A stretch of DNA of 59,005 nt from Deltaproteobacteria bacterium (GCA_020845895.1 JADLEX010000082.1:1-59005), one strand, 5' to 3'; shown: positions 1-9,506, numbered from the stretch's first letter. Translations and numbers: made by a program. The notes: a model not told the origin generated them from the sequence alone.

Positions 1-120
1 GTTGCGCAGCACGCGCCAGACGCTCGCCGGGCTCACCGCGACCACGTCCGCGTCCAGCATCATGAACGACAGACGGCGGTATCCTTCCAACGGACCGTCA
101 GTCCATTTCCAACTGAGGCG
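1..120 (-). pseudogene. IS transposase fragment (IS3/OrfB-like), cut by window edge
   Basis: Read on the minus strand, this stretch encodes EGYRRLSFMMLDADVVAVS followed by PASVWRVLRN and runs off the window start. That peptide is the N-terminal helical region that precedes the DDE integrase core in many IS3-type OrfB transposases. The reading frame is closed by a stop at 121-123, only about 13 residues before the recognisable part, and no good start codon lies between. The N-terminus is therefore either broken or fused by frameshifting with an upstream frame. The rest of the element is outside the window. The family call rests on a recognised peptide pattern only. Confidence 0.6.
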
Positions 121-224
121 TCACACAGCCGCACCGTGCCACAGCGACTGACCGGGCGTGACGGTTATCTCGCCATTGCAAACCACACGGCGAGGACTAG
201 AATCCCACCCCGACGGAGGGTGCG

Positions 225-1613
225 ATGACATCTCGATGGTTCGTTTTCGCGGCGGTGATCCTGGGATTGGTGTTCGGGTCGAATTTCGCGGCGGCGGACG
301 ACGTCGCCGATTTGCAGGCGAAGCTGGCGGCGACCGGCGCTTCGTGGACGGCGGGCGAAACCTCGATGTCGCGTCTGACGACGGAGCAGATGCGCGAGTT
401 TCTGACGCTCGATCTCGACATGCCCGACAACTGGGCGGAGTACCTGGAGAACTCGCTGCGTTACGAGCCGCCGCGCGACATGCCCACGGCGCTCGACTGG
501 CGCGACATGGACGGCGAGGACTTCTCGACGCCGATCAAGAATCAGGACCCCTGCGGCACGTGCCAGACGTTCTGTTTCATGGCGGCGACCGAGTCACTGC
601 TGAAGATCCAGCAGGGCAATTCGTTCATCCAGCCGGATCTCTCGGAACAGCACGTGTATTCGTGCGACGGTCCGATCCCCTACACGCTCTTCCATCCCGC
701 CATCTACATGGTGTCGAACGGCGCGGCCGACGAGTCGTGCATGCCCTACAACTGCGAAAGCGGCTACCGCCAACCGTGCGACGAAAAATGCGGCGACTGG
801 TCGGTGCGTTCGCTGAAGATCTCGGACTGGAAGATGTACATGTTCCCGAACCCGGAGACGCTCAAGGGCCTGTTGCAATACGGCCCGATCGTGGCGGGTT
901 TTCAGGTCTTCGCCGATTTCCAGGACTACACCGGCGGCGTGTATGAGCACGTCGAGGGCGGAATCCTCGGCGGCCACGGCGTGGCGGTTTACGGATACGG
1001 CGAGGACGAGGACGGCGGCTACTGGATCTGCAAGAACAGTTGGGGCACGAACTGGGGCGAGGACGGCTGGTTCAAGATCCGCTGGGGCTCGGGCCTGCTG
1101 GGCTTCGGCTATCAGTCGATGTCGATCGCGGTGACCGACGAGTCGCTGTGCGCGCAAAACGCCGCGCCCACGATCTCGCAGCTCGCCGCGCAGAACGACG
1201 CGAGCGCGCTGGCGGACGGCGCAGCGCCGTCGATCGTCTTCGACTACGCCGACGCGAATGCGAATCTGGCGGGCGGCGAGTTGTGGTACCGATACGATGA
1301 CGGCTCGGAACAACGCTACGAAGCGCCGTTGACGGAGTGCGTCGGCGTTGCGGCGGCGGGAGATAAGGGCGAATACGTTTTGGCCGCACCGGGCTCGGCC
1401 GGCCAGACGCTCTCGGTCTGGGTGCGCGACACCTGCGGAGCGGACAGCAATATCCTGACGCTCGACCTCGGCGGCGAAACGGGCGATGACGACGCGGCGA
1501 CCGATGACGACAACGCGGGCGACGACGATGCGGCGGGAGACGACGACAGCGGCGACCCCGCGGACGACGGCGACGATGATGACGACGACGATGACGGGGC
1601 CTGCTGCGGCTGA
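225..1613 (+). CDS. Secreted papain-like (C1) cysteine protease with Asp-rich C-terminal tail
   Basis: A 462-residue exported protease. A strong ribosome binding site (GGAGG at 214-219) sets the start. Residues 1-24 form a Sec signal peptide ending in AAA. The catalytic domain (about 85-310) has the C1 set: oxyanion Gln107 (NQDPCGTC), nucleophile Cys113, His251 (GGHGVAVYGYG) and Asn271 (KNSWGTNWGEDGW). The usual Trp after the nucleophile is Gln114, and extra Cys residues suggest disulfides. Residues 330-415 form a small beta-rich domain, perhaps Ig-like. From about residue 418 the chain is almost all Asp, Ala and Gly and ends in ACCG. It stands alone, followed by a hairpin and a convergent tRNA-Leu. 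It probably degrades protein at or outside the cell surface. Confidence 0.88.
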   Translation: MTSRWFVFAAVILGLVFGSNFAAADDVADLQAKLAATGASWTAGETSMSRLTTEQMREFLTLDLDMPDNWAEYLENSLRYEPPRDMPTALDWRDMDGEDFSTPIKNQDPCGTCQTFCFMAATESLLKIQQGNSFIQPDLSEQHVYSCDGPIPYTLFHPAIYMVSNGAADESCMPYNCESGYRQPCDEKCGDWSVRSLKISDWKMYMFPNPETLKGLLQYGPIVAGFQVFADFQDYTGGVYEHVEGGILGGHGVAVYGYGEDEDGGYWICKNSWGTNWGEDGWFKIRWGSGLLGFGYQSMSIAVTDESLCAQNAAPTISQLAAQNDASALADGAAPSIVFDYADANANLAGGELWYRYDDGSEQRYEAPLTECVGVAAAGDKGEYVLAAPGSAGQTLSVWVRDTCGADSNILTLDLGGETGDDDAATDDDNAGDDDAAGDDDSGDPADDGDDDDDDDDGACCG

Positions 1614-1634
1614 GCGGGATTGACCTGAAAAGCA

Positions 1635-1670
1635 AAACGGGAAACGGGCCGAACGGCGCGTTTCCCGTTT
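1635..1670 (-). terminator. Hairpin terminator for tRNA-Leu, possibly bidirectional
   Basis: Perfect 12-bp inverted repeat AAACGGGAAACG / CGTTTCCCGTTT with a 12-nt loop. Read on the minus strand it is followed by a T-rich run (TTTTGCTTTTC), which fits intrinsic termination of the tRNA-Leu transcript. On the plus strand it sits 22 bp after the protease stop but lacks a clean T run. Confidence 0.7.
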
Positions 1671-1681
1671 CAACTTTGGGT

Positions 1682-1765
1682 TGCGAAAGGGGAGCCTCGA
1701 ACTCCCACGGTCTTGCGACCACAAGATCCTGAGTCTTGCGCGTCGACCAATTCCGCCACTTTCGC
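1682..1765 (-). tRNA. tRNA-Leu (anticodon CAG)
   Basis: An 84-nt class II tRNA read from the minus strand. Acceptor arms GCGAAAG and CTTTCGC pair fully. The D-arm contains GGCGGAATTGGTCGACGC, the anticodon stem CAAGA/TCTTG carries loop CTCAGGA (anticodon CAG), there is a long variable arm (TGGTCGCAAGACCGT), and the T-arm reads GGGAGTTCGAGGCTCCC. The discriminator is A and CCA is not encoded. The long variable arm and CAG anticodon make leucine the only reasonable identity. Confidence 0.96.
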
Positions 1766-1881
1766 GCGCCGGGGAAAAACCCCGATCGGGCTCGGTTTTT
1801 ACTTCCAATCGTCGAAACTTGTCAACCGAAACGCCGCTCGCGCAGGCGGTCATATTGCCATTCGTCCGCGAATATGTCCCA

Positions 1882-3861
1882 ATGTTTTTTTATCGCGGAA
1901 TCACGGTGCGCAAAGCGGCCATCATTATTCTCCTCGTTTCGACGGTTCTGAGTGCGGGCGGGAGTGCGTTCGCGCATACCGACCTGCGTGGATGGTATGC
2001 CGACGGACAGACATGGCTCGTTTGGGAAAATGCCGACCCGTGGCCGCTGACCTATGACATCTACAAATCCGACGCGCCGTTCACCGACACGACGCAGGCC
2101 GAGTGGGTCGGGCGGGTTTTTCCGCAGGACGGCCGCGCGCCGCGACTCAAGATCGCGTATTGGTTCGCCGAATGGCAATTGCCCGATGGCGATGGCGGGC
2201 AATACGTGATGACCGAAAACGAAGCCCTGTTCGTTCACACGCCGCATGCCGAAGAAACTGCGTATTTCGCGGTGGTGCAGACCGGCGAGACCGCGGTGGG
2301 CGCCGAGAACCTGACGGGACCGATCGAGCAGCGCCTCGATCCGGTGCAATGCCATCTGCAACGCCGCGCCGAAACCTTCGACGAGGGCCGGCCCTACGCC
2401 ATCTACGCGCACTGGGTGGATGGCGGCGACGATTGGGACGGTGGGCGCGCCGACTACCCGATCATGGGCAACAAATGGTCGGCCGGGACGGGTTACGTCT
2501 TTGCCGTGTGGGAGCCATCCGAAGGACGCACGGGCGAACCGATGCCGATGGTGCTCGGCTTTCACGGCGGCGGCGAAAGCAACTACTTCAACTTCGGCGG
2601 CAACATCAATCCGCGTCTGCTGATCGACACGACCACCCCGCATGGCCTGTGCGTCTCCATCGACGACTCGATGCTGGTGATGAAAGACTCCGCAACGGGC
2701 CCCCGAGTGGACAACGAAGTCACGCGATGGTTCGGGTATTGGGAAGGCTTCAACCGCTTCGAGGTGCCGACCGAGTATCCGCCGAACGACGGCATCGTGA
2801 TCGACTACAGTCTGCGCCGCGTGCACTTCATTCTCGATTGGCTCGTGGCGAACGACGAGGTCGACCCGCACCGCATCTCGCTGATGGGCGTGAGCGGCGG
2901 CGGCGGCGCGGTGGGCTTCATGACGCGGTGGGACCCCAATCGCTACTCCGCCGTCGCCATGTTCGTGTTGCCGCTCAAAACGACGATCTTTCCGTACGCG
3001 TTCTACATGCAGGGCACGGCGGAGCAAAACCTGGCGACCAATCTGCCGAGAGACTACGGCCTGACGGACTGGTACTGGATCACCAATCTGCTTCACGACG
3101 ATCGCGAGTTGCCTTTCATGCGTCTCGTGATGGGCAAGCAGGACGTGCTCGGCCCATGGGAGGATGTCGTCGCGGCCTTCGACGAGATCGAGGCGCTGCG
3201 GTGGGGCGCACATCTGTATTGGGATGAACGCGACCACATCGCGCACTGGCCGGGCACGCACTGGACCGGCAGCGAGCGGCACCACGTCGACTCGATGACG
3301 CGCTATCGCAACGACCAGTCGTTTCCCGCGTTCACCAACGCCGACACCGATCCCCTGATGGCAGGACAACAACCGGACGTCGGCCGCGAAGGCCGCGAGA
3401 GCGGCGATGAGTGGGGCACCTGGGGCGGTTATCTCGACTGGGATGTCGATTCGATCGTCGACACGCCGACCACGTGGTCCGTTTCGATCTTCTTGTTCAC
3501 GGAGTCCGAATTCGAAAGTGATGTCGCGCCGATGGAATCGATGAACGCGGATGTGACGATCAGGCGTGCGCAGGAATTCCGCTACGCGCCGGGGACGAAG
3601 CTGGCCTGGAACCTCGACACGGACGAAGGCGAACTCGCGGGCGAGGTCGAGGTGGACGACGCGGGGCTCGTCACGATCCCGCAGATTCCGATCACGAAAA
3701 CCGCGAGGACGCTGACCGTGACGTTCGTGGAGGCACCGGGAGACGACGACACTATTGACGACGACACGGATGACGGCACGGACGACGATGCGGGAAACGA
3801 CGATGCGGATTCGGCGGCCGACGAATCCGATGGCGGCGACGACTCCGGTTGCGGATGCTGA
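1882..3861 (+). CDS. Secreted alpha/beta-hydrolase (esterase / PHB-depolymerase-like), Asp-rich tail ending CGC
   Basis: About 659 residues. The ATG chosen gives a signal peptide (VRKAAIIILLVSTVLSAGG, cleaved after AFA); a GTG at 1906 is an equally good start. Residues 32-160 resemble an Ig/FN3-like module (TDLRGWYADGQTWLVWE). An alpha/beta-hydrolase domain follows, with an oxyanion-type HGGG near 227, nucleophile Ser338 in GVSGGGGA, and a late DERDHIAHWPG segment near 450 as candidate catalytic His. From about residue 620 the chain is Asp-rich and ends GGDDSGCGC. The next gene encodes a full-length paralogue in tandem, so this is a local duplication. Family knowledge suggests an extracellular esterase acting on polyesters or esterified polymers; the substrate is unknown. 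Confidence 0.82.
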   Translation: MFFYRGITVRKAAIIILLVSTVLSAGGSAFAHTDLRGWYADGQTWLVWENADPWPLTYDIYKSDAPFTDTTQAEWVGRVFPQDGRAPRLKIAYWFAEWQLPDGDGGQYVMTENEALFVHTPHAEETAYFAVVQTGETAVGAENLTGPIEQRLDPVQCHLQRRAETFDEGRPYAIYAHWVDGGDDWDGGRADYPIMGNKWSAGTGYVFAVWEPSEGRTGEPMPMVLGFHGGGESNYFNFGGNINPRLLIDTTTPHGLCVSIDDSMLVMKDSATGPRVDNEVTRWFGYWEGFNRFEVPTEYPPNDGIVIDYSLRRVHFILDWLVANDEVDPHRISLMGVSGGGGAVGFMTRWDPNRYSAVAMFVLPLKTTIFPYAFYMQGTAEQNLATNLPRDYGLTDWYWITNLLHDDRELPFMRLVMGKQDVLGPWEDVVAAFDEIEALRWGAHLYWDERDHIAHWPGTHWTGSERHHVDSMTRYRNDQSFPAFTNADTDPLMAGQQPDVGREGRESGDEWGTWGGYLDWDVDSIVDTPTTWSVSIFLFTESEFESDVAPMESMNADVTIRRAQEFRYAPGTKLAWNLDTDEGELAGEVEVDDAGLVTIPQIPITKTARTLTVTFVEAPGDDDTIDDDTDDGTDDDAGNDDADSAADESDGGDDSGCGC

Positions 3862-3949
3862 CGTTTATCTCGGTTTGTGGCACGATCAGTCGTTGTCATT
3901 GCATGAAGTTGCCCTGCGGCGATCCGGCTTAGACGCGAAAGTGCGCGAA

Positions 3950-5935
3950 ATGATGAAAAGACGATTGGCGGCTCCGTGGATGACGATCGCGGCTTGTATG
4001 GCGATTGCGTTTTCGTTGGTTCTTTTCGCCACCGACGCCTTCGCCCAGACGGATCTGCGCGCGTGGAATCGCGACGGCCAGACGTGGCTCGTCTGGAACA
4101 TGACCAATCCCGATCCATTCACCTACGACGTATATCGCTCGGACTCCCCGATTGTGGACGTCGCCGACGCCGAGTTCGCCGGTCGTCTGTTGATGGAAGA
4201 CATCACCACGCCGCGCCTCAAGCTTGCCGATGCCGACGCGACATGGACGATCCCCGACGAAGATGGAAATCCGTATTCGCTCGCGGACGACGAGGGTCTC
4301 TTCGTCCACACGCCGCACGCCGCGACACCGGAATATTTCGCTGTGGTGAAACACGGCGAGACGGCGCTGTCCGCCGAGAACTCCATCGGCCCCATCGCGC
4401 AGGCGCTCGATCCCGTGCAATGCCACCACCAACTCGACGGCGTGACGAGCGAAGACCGCCACTACGCCGTGTACGCGCACTGGGCCGACGGCCGCGAGGA
4501 CTACACCGACAATCGGCCCGACTATCCCGTCATGGCCAATGCCTTCGCGAACGGCGTCGGGCACGTCTTCGCGCTCTACGAGCCCGACGACGGGCGCACC
4601 GGCGAACCGATGCCGATGGTGATCGGCCTGCACGGCGGCGGCGACAGCAACTATTTCCGTTTCGCGCGCGGATTTTCCGACATCTGGCAGATCGACATGC
4701 TCCTTCCGGGCGCATTCCTGCTCGCGATCGACGACGCGCTACACGTGCGAGAACCCAGCGGCCCCAACGAGGTCACCTTTGCGGAGCACACGCGCTGGAT
4801 CGGGTACTGGACCGGCTTCGACCGCTTCACCGTGCCGACCGAGGACCCGCCGGACGACGCGATGGTCGTAGACTACACGGTGCGTCGCATCGATTTCATC
4901 CTGAATTGGATGCTGGAACGCGAGGACGAGATCGATCCGCGCGCCGTGTCGATCTTTGGTGTCAGCGGCGGCGGCGTGGCCGTGGGATTCCTGACCCGGT
5001 TGTGGCCGGATCGGTTTTCCGCGGGACACAACTTCGTGCCGTCGTTTCAGGGAACGCCCTACCCCTTCGCGCGTTACATGCAGGGCGCGATCTCCCAAAA
5101 CCTCGCGACGAATTTCCCGGGAGAGCCTGACCTGCGCAATTTCTACTGGCCCACTTTGCGCCTCGCCGAAGGTGAACTGCCGTACCTGCGCGTCATCACG
5201 GGGAAGAAAGATATCGGCGACCCATGGGACATGCGGGTGGAGGGCTTCACGGATATCGAGGATCAGCGCCTGGGATGGGCGCTCTACTGGGACGAGCGCG
5301 ATCACATCCTCAACTGGCCGGGCTCGCATTGGATCGGCAGCGAGAAGCACGATCTGAACGCGCTCACCAAATACCGCGCGGATCAGTCGTTTCCGGCATT
5401 CAGCCAAGACGATCAGAACTCCGCTCTCGAAGGGCAGCAACCCGAGATGGGCGAGACGCGAAATACCGGCGACCCGTGGGGGACGTGGGGCGGCTACTTC
5501 GACTGGGACACGCAGACGATCGTCGACACCGAGAGCGAGTGGTCCGTCAACGCGTGGATCACGTCGCAGTCTTCGTATGAACCGGATGTGCCGGAATTCG
5601 GCGAGTCCCGCGCCGACCTGAGCATTCGCCGCCCGCAGGAATTCCAGCCCGCGGCGGGCGAGACGCTGCGCTACGAGATCGCTCCCGCCGATGGCGGCGC
5701 GGCGACTCAAGCGGGCGAGATCGTCGTGGACGGCGACGGCCTCGTGACGATCGCGGGCGTGATGATGTCGAAAACGCCGCAGCGCGTGACGATCTCGACT
5801 CCGGGCGGGGGCGACGACGACAGCGAGCCGGACGACGACACGGCGGATGATGACGACCAGACGGACGACGATGACGTCGATCATGTCGACAACGGCGACG
5901 ACGATGACGACGATGGTGATGGATGCGGTTGTTAG
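3950..5935 (+). CDS. Secreted alpha/beta-hydrolase, tandem paralogue of the preceding gene
   Basis: About 661 residues, colinear with the upstream esterase along its whole length: shared blocks include DGQTWLVW, ENSIGPIAQALDPVQCHHQ and GRTGEPMPMVIGLHGGG. Signal peptide about 1-31 (ends AFAQ). Nucleophile Ser339 lies in GVSGGGVAVGF, with the same DERDHILNWPGSHW segment near 450. The C-terminus from about 621 is Asp-rich and ends DGDGCGC. The Asp tail is the least conserved part of the pair in length and order, while the CGC end is kept. The 88-bp gap to the first copy has no clear terminator, so co-transcription is likely. No strong ribosome binding site precedes the start; the second ATG, three bases on, is equivalent. 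Confidence 0.82.
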   Translation: MMKRRLAAPWMTIAACMAIAFSLVLFATDAFAQTDLRAWNRDGQTWLVWNMTNPDPFTYDVYRSDSPIVDVADAEFAGRLLMEDITTPRLKLADADATWTIPDEDGNPYSLADDEGLFVHTPHAATPEYFAVVKHGETALSAENSIGPIAQALDPVQCHHQLDGVTSEDRHYAVYAHWADGREDYTDNRPDYPVMANAFANGVGHVFALYEPDDGRTGEPMPMVIGLHGGGDSNYFRFARGFSDIWQIDMLLPGAFLLAIDDALHVREPSGPNEVTFAEHTRWIGYWTGFDRFTVPTEDPPDDAMVVDYTVRRIDFILNWMLEREDEIDPRAVSIFGVSGGGVAVGFLTRLWPDRFSAGHNFVPSFQGTPYPFARYMQGAISQNLATNFPGEPDLRNFYWPTLRLAEGELPYLRVITGKKDIGDPWDMRVEGFTDIEDQRLGWALYWDERDHILNWPGSHWIGSEKHDLNALTKYRADQSFPAFSQDDQNSALEGQQPEMGETRNTGDPWGTWGGYFDWDTQTIVDTESEWSVNAWITSQSSYEPDVPEFGESRADLSIRRPQEFQPAAGETLRYEIAPADGGAATQAGEIVVDGDGLVTIAGVMMSKTPQRVTISTPGGGDDDSEPDDDTADDDDQTDDDDVDHVDNGDDDDDDGDGCGC

Positions 5936-5979
5936 GATGAAGACGGAATCGGGACGACTCGACGGATGAAGGAGCAGGC

Positions 5980-7710
5980 ATGAAGGTGTGGAGATTCTGG
6001 TGGCGGTGTCTGGTGATCGCGACGGGTTGTCTGGCACTCGCGGCGACCATGCTCGCGACGGGCTGCGCCGGCGATGACGACGACGATTCCGACGACGACG
6101 ACGCGGCGGATGACGACACCGACGACGACACGTCCGACGACGATCTCATGGACGACGATGCGGATGACGACGACACCGGCGGCGAGTTCCAGGTGCGCTG
6201 GGACTATCTGCTCGTCGATGCCGAAGCGCCTCCCGCGAACCCCGAAACCGGCGATGCCACTCCGGCGCTGCTCAACAAGATTCCGCTATTCCGCTTCCGC
6301 GAGGACGTGGGCGATGCCGAACCGCGACCGGTGAAATCCATCGTGTTTCTCGTCGCGGGGTACACGGCGGGCGCCAACCAGATCCGCTTCATCGCCGAGA
6401 ATCTCGTGCGTCTCACGCAGGGCGACATCGAGGTGTGGGTGCCCGACCGCCGCTTCCACCTGCTCGAAGACGTGGTGGGCAGCAACGCGGCCGAGGAAGC
6501 CGGCGACCCGTACATCGCGTACGACTATTACTACAACAACCTCGAGGTGAACGGGCGCACGTTCGGCGGATACCTGAATCCCAACGCCGAGGAAACGGCC
6601 ATGATGAGCGAATGGGGCCTCGAGATGCAGCTCAAGGATTACCAGACGCTTATGAACCTCATCCCCCAGGACCGCCGAAGCACCAACGTGTTTTTTGGCG
6701 GGCACTCGCGCGGGGTGTGGTTCGCGCAGGCGTTCGCGGGATGGGAGTCCGAACCCGGCCGCGTAATGGGCAACGACCTCGCGGGCGTGATCCTGCTCGA
6801 CGGCGCGGCGCGGCGCGATGAAACCTACGACGAGGCCGATTACCTCGGCGACATCGAGAAGATCCGCGTGGGAGATCTGCCGCGCACCACGCTCTTTTCG
6901 TTCTTCTCGCCCGATCTCTACACCTTCCTCGAAATCTTCACGATGGCGGCGTCGGACGATTTGGCCGACACCAGCGACCCGACGCTCGGCCCCGACGGCC
7001 ACTTCCCCTATCTCGGTCCCTTCCAGATCCTCAAGCCACTCATGACGCGCGGCCACGACGTGACGCTGACCAACGAGGCGTTTGTCGGCCTCGTGGCCGA
7101 CGACGAGTACGGCCTGATGGAGAACTTCCACGGCCACATGGGGCGGCTCACCGGAGGGCAGATCTGCCACGACTTCCTCGGCGATTACCCGTGCGAGGAT
7201 GGCGCGTCGTATAGCTGGATCAACTACGACGAGGTGGAGCCGCACGAGCTGATGAAGGCGCAGTCGCTCATCCAGAATATCTACGAGGGACCGTCGAACA
7301 ACGCGGACCCATACTACAGCTACCGCCTCGACATCGACCTGTACGTCGCCGACCTGTGCGACACGCTGGGCACGTGGCGCGACACGTACTTCCAGCTCTA
7401 CTCGTCGCAGATGGACGCGCCGGTGTACGTGATGGCGACGGCGCTGGTGGCCGAGACGGGGACGATGGAAGAGTACCGTGACCAACTGCCGCCGGTGCGC
7501 GGATACGAGGTGCCGCGAACGGAAGTCGGCTACGACGTATTGTACCAGACCGAGTGGGAGCACATCGACGGCTTGCAGGTCGAACCCGAGTACAACAACT
7601 TCTTCACGGATCTCGCCGACTGGGTGACCACGTGGTCCGACGGCGAGGTGCAGGTGCCCGAGTTCGGCACGCCGTGGGAAGACGTCGCGGACCAATATCC
7701 GGTCTTCTGA
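5980..7710 (+). CDS. Lipoprotein alpha/beta-hydrolase with Asp-rich N-terminal linker
   Basis: A 576-residue lipoprotein with AAGGAG placed just before the start. The signal ends in a lipobox, LATGC, with Cys29 as the predicted lipidated residue. Residues 32-68 are almost entirely Asp, Ala and Thr, forming an acidic linker between the anchor and the folded domain. The domain has a strand-loop SIVFLVAGYTAG near 118 and a nucleophile elbow FGGHSRGVWFAQ with Ser243, typical of alpha/beta-hydrolases. The remaining 300 residues match no family I recognise. It follows the two secreted esterases by 44 bp, so the three probably form one transcription unit of surface hydrolases. Unlike those, the acidic segment is at the N-terminus and there is no terminal CGC. 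Confidence 0.78.
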   Translation: MKVWRFWWRCLVIATGCLALAATMLATGCAGDDDDDSDDDDAADDDTDDDTSDDDLMDDDADDDDTGGEFQVRWDYLLVDAEAPPANPETGDATPALLNKIPLFRFREDVGDAEPRPVKSIVFLVAGYTAGANQIRFIAENLVRLTQGDIEVWVPDRRFHLLEDVVGSNAAEEAGDPYIAYDYYYNNLEVNGRTFGGYLNPNAEETAMMSEWGLEMQLKDYQTLMNLIPQDRRSTNVFFGGHSRGVWFAQAFAGWESEPGRVMGNDLAGVILLDGAARRDETYDEADYLGDIEKIRVGDLPRTTLFSFFSPDLYTFLEIFTMAASDDLADTSDPTLGPDGHFPYLGPFQILKPLMTRGHDVTLTNEAFVGLVADDEYGLMENFHGHMGRLTGGQICHDFLGDYPCEDGASYSWINYDEVEPHELMKAQSLIQNIYEGPSNNADPYYSYRLDIDLYVADLCDTLGTWRDTYFQLYSSQMDAPVYVMATALVAETGTMEEYRDQLPPVRGYEVPRTEVGYDVLYQTEWEHIDGLQVEPEYNNFFTDLADWVTTWSDGEVQVPEFGTPWEDVADQYPVF

Positions 7711-7761
7711 GCGCGCTGGGGAGCGCCGAGCGCCGGCTCGGCACGAGCGGTGATGCGTGTG

Positions 7762-7786
7762 CACAGCCGGGGGCGGCTGTGCCACA
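7762..7786 (-). repeat. TGTGG-headed hairpin repeat, copy A
   Basis: On the minus strand: TGTGG, arm CACAGCC, loop GCCCCC, arm GGCTGTG. The arms are perfectly complementary. It lies between convergent genes, where it could also help transcription end. It shares head, arm length and loop with three copies near 32.1 kb but has entirely different arm sequence. Confidence 0.7.
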
Positions 7787-7799
7787 TGCCGGTCCGTTT

Positions 7800-9446
7800 T
7801 CATTTGGCGGGCGTCGTCGCCGCGTCTTCCCAAACGCGGCACTCGTCGCCCACGCAGTCCTTGAGCGCGGCGACGAATTCCGAAAGCGATCCTCGCACCG
7901 ATTCGTACTGCGCGTCTTCGTGCGCGCTGTCGAGTTGATACGGATCGGCGGCGATCTCGTAGAACTCACTGTCGGTCGGCACGCCGAAGAACGATCGATA
8001 CTCGACTTGGATGAATCCCTCGCCCTCGGGCGCGCCGACGCCCGACCTCACGGCCGCGAACGTCGGCACCTCGATCGTCGTGCCGGTCGCCGACCAGTGC
8101 TCGAAGAGCAGCCGCCTGCGCCAAATGTCGCTTTGCGGGTCCTCGATGAGCGGCACGAGCGAACGCCCGTCCACCGCGATGTCCGGCTCGGCGTCCGCGA
8201 GATCCGCGAACGTGGGCGCGAGGTCATTGTTCGCCGTCATCCGATCGGTCGTCGCCGGTCCGAACCCGGGCACGCGCATGTAGAGTGGCACGCGGATCGA
8301 TTCCTCATAAGGGGCATTTTTCTGCGGGATCAGATGTCGCCCGAGCAGATAGCCGTTGTCCGACGTGAAGATCACGACCGTGTCGTCTAGCCGACCCTGC
8401 GCGTCGAGCGCGTCGAAGACGTCGCCGATCAGGTCGTCCACGGCGAGCATCGACGCCGCCATGCCGTTGTATTGTGCGCGCGCATTCTCGATGTCCTCTT
8501 CGCTCAGGTGCGGGCGATCGAGCAGGTATGGCGGCTTGTCCGAGATGTCGGCCTCATTGAAACTCGGCTCGTCGGGAAGATCGAGATCGAGCACGCCCTC
8601 ATGGCGCGGCGCGGGACGGATGGTCAGCTCGTACCAAGCCGAGTAGGTCGGTTGCTGATCGAGCCAATCCTCGGGAAACTCGACGTGCGGCGCGAGCGGC
8701 GTAACCCACAGAAAAAACGGATCGTCCGGCGGCGCATCCTTGATGAACTCCACCGAGCGGTCGGCGAGGATGTCGGTTTGATAATCGTCCTCGGTCTCGC
8801 CATAGGTCACGAGCTCGCCGTTGTCGTTCACGGTGTTGCCGTACACCTCATACACGGTGCTCGACGTCAGCGCCTGCCAGTCGCTCCATCCGGGCGGGAT
8901 GTAATCGTCCTCGGTCTCCGTGCCGTAGCCGTTCAGATACTTGCCGACGATGCCCGTGTGGTATCCCGCGTCCTGAAGCCACGTCGCCACGGTGGAGGTG
9001 TCGTCGAGCCGCGTGACGCCGCCGAAGGGAAAGTTGTTCGTGCGCACGCCGTTGTTGTGCGTGTATTGGCCGGTCAAAAAGGTTGCGCGCGAAGGACAGC
9101 ACAGTGGATTCGTCGCGTACGATTCGCGAAAATCGATCCCCACATCGATGATGTTTTCCTTCAGATTCGGCATGTGGCCGCCATCGATTAATACGTCGAG
9201 CAGCTTCTCGTCGAGATCGTCCGCCATGATGACGACGATGTTCGGACGTTCGATCACGTCGTCGTCGTCGCCATCGTCGTCCCCGTCGTCGTCGATCGCG
9301 GAGTCGTCGTCAACGTACGTATCGTCATCCGCGTCGTCGTCGCCGGAGTCGCCGTTGCCGGAGACATCGTCGTCATCGTCGCACGAGCAGGCGCCGACCG
9401 AAGCGGCCAAAAACGTGATGAGGAAATACGTGAAATACTTTTGCAC
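7800..9446 (-). CDS. Lipoprotein sulfatase (Cys-type, formylglycine-dependent)
   Basis: A 548-residue arylsulfatase-family lipoprotein. The GTG start is chosen because GGGAGG lies about 7 bases upstream and the signal MQKYFTYFLITFLAASVGAC then ends in a lipobox at Cys20. Residues 23-66 are an Asp-rich linker. The catalytic domain opens with RPNIVVIMADDLDE (metal-binding Asp76-Asp77) and contains CCPSRATFLTGQ, where Cys116 is the residue expected to become formylglycine. GIVGKYLNGYG and FTSDNGYLLGRH are further sulfatase core motifs. Activation needs a formylglycine-generating enzyme, not present in the window. It is probably anchored at the cell surface and desulfates polysaccharides or other sulfate esters. 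Confidence 0.9.
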   Translation of the reverse strand: MQKYFTYFLITFLAASVGACSCDDDDDVSGNGDSGDDDADDDTYVDDDSAIDDDGDDDGDDDDVIERPNIVVIMADDLDEKLLDVLIDGGHMPNLKENIIDVGIDFRESYATNPLCCPSRATFLTGQYTHNNGVRTNNFPFGGVTRLDDTSTVATWLQDAGYHTGIVGKYLNGYGTETEDDYIPPGWSDWQALTSSTVYEVYGNTVNDNGELVTYGETEDDYQTDILADRSVEFIKDAPPDDPFFLWVTPLAPHVEFPEDWLDQQPTYSAWYELTIRPAPRHEGVLDLDLPDEPSFNEADISDKPPYLLDRPHLSEEDIENARAQYNGMAASMLAVDDLIGDVFDALDAQGRLDDTVVIFTSDNGYLLGRHLIPQKNAPYEESIRVPLYMRVPGFGPATTDRMTANNDLAPTFADLADAEPDIAVDGRSLVPLIEDPQSDIWRRRLLFEHWSATGTTIEVPTFAAVRSGVGAPEGEGFIQVEYRSFFGVPTDSEFYEIAADPYQLDSAHEDAQYESVRGSLSEFVAALKDCVGDECRVWEDAATTPAK

Positions 9447-9506
9447 CGCGATACCCTCCCATGGCCCCAAACAACCACATCGTCATTCGAAGGGTTCATG
9501 AAAACA

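Noticed and set aside
1681-1881. N-terminal extension of the first esterase starting with TTG at 1681
   Set aside because: It would read through the antisense of the tRNA-Leu gene and place 67 residues before a normal signal peptide.
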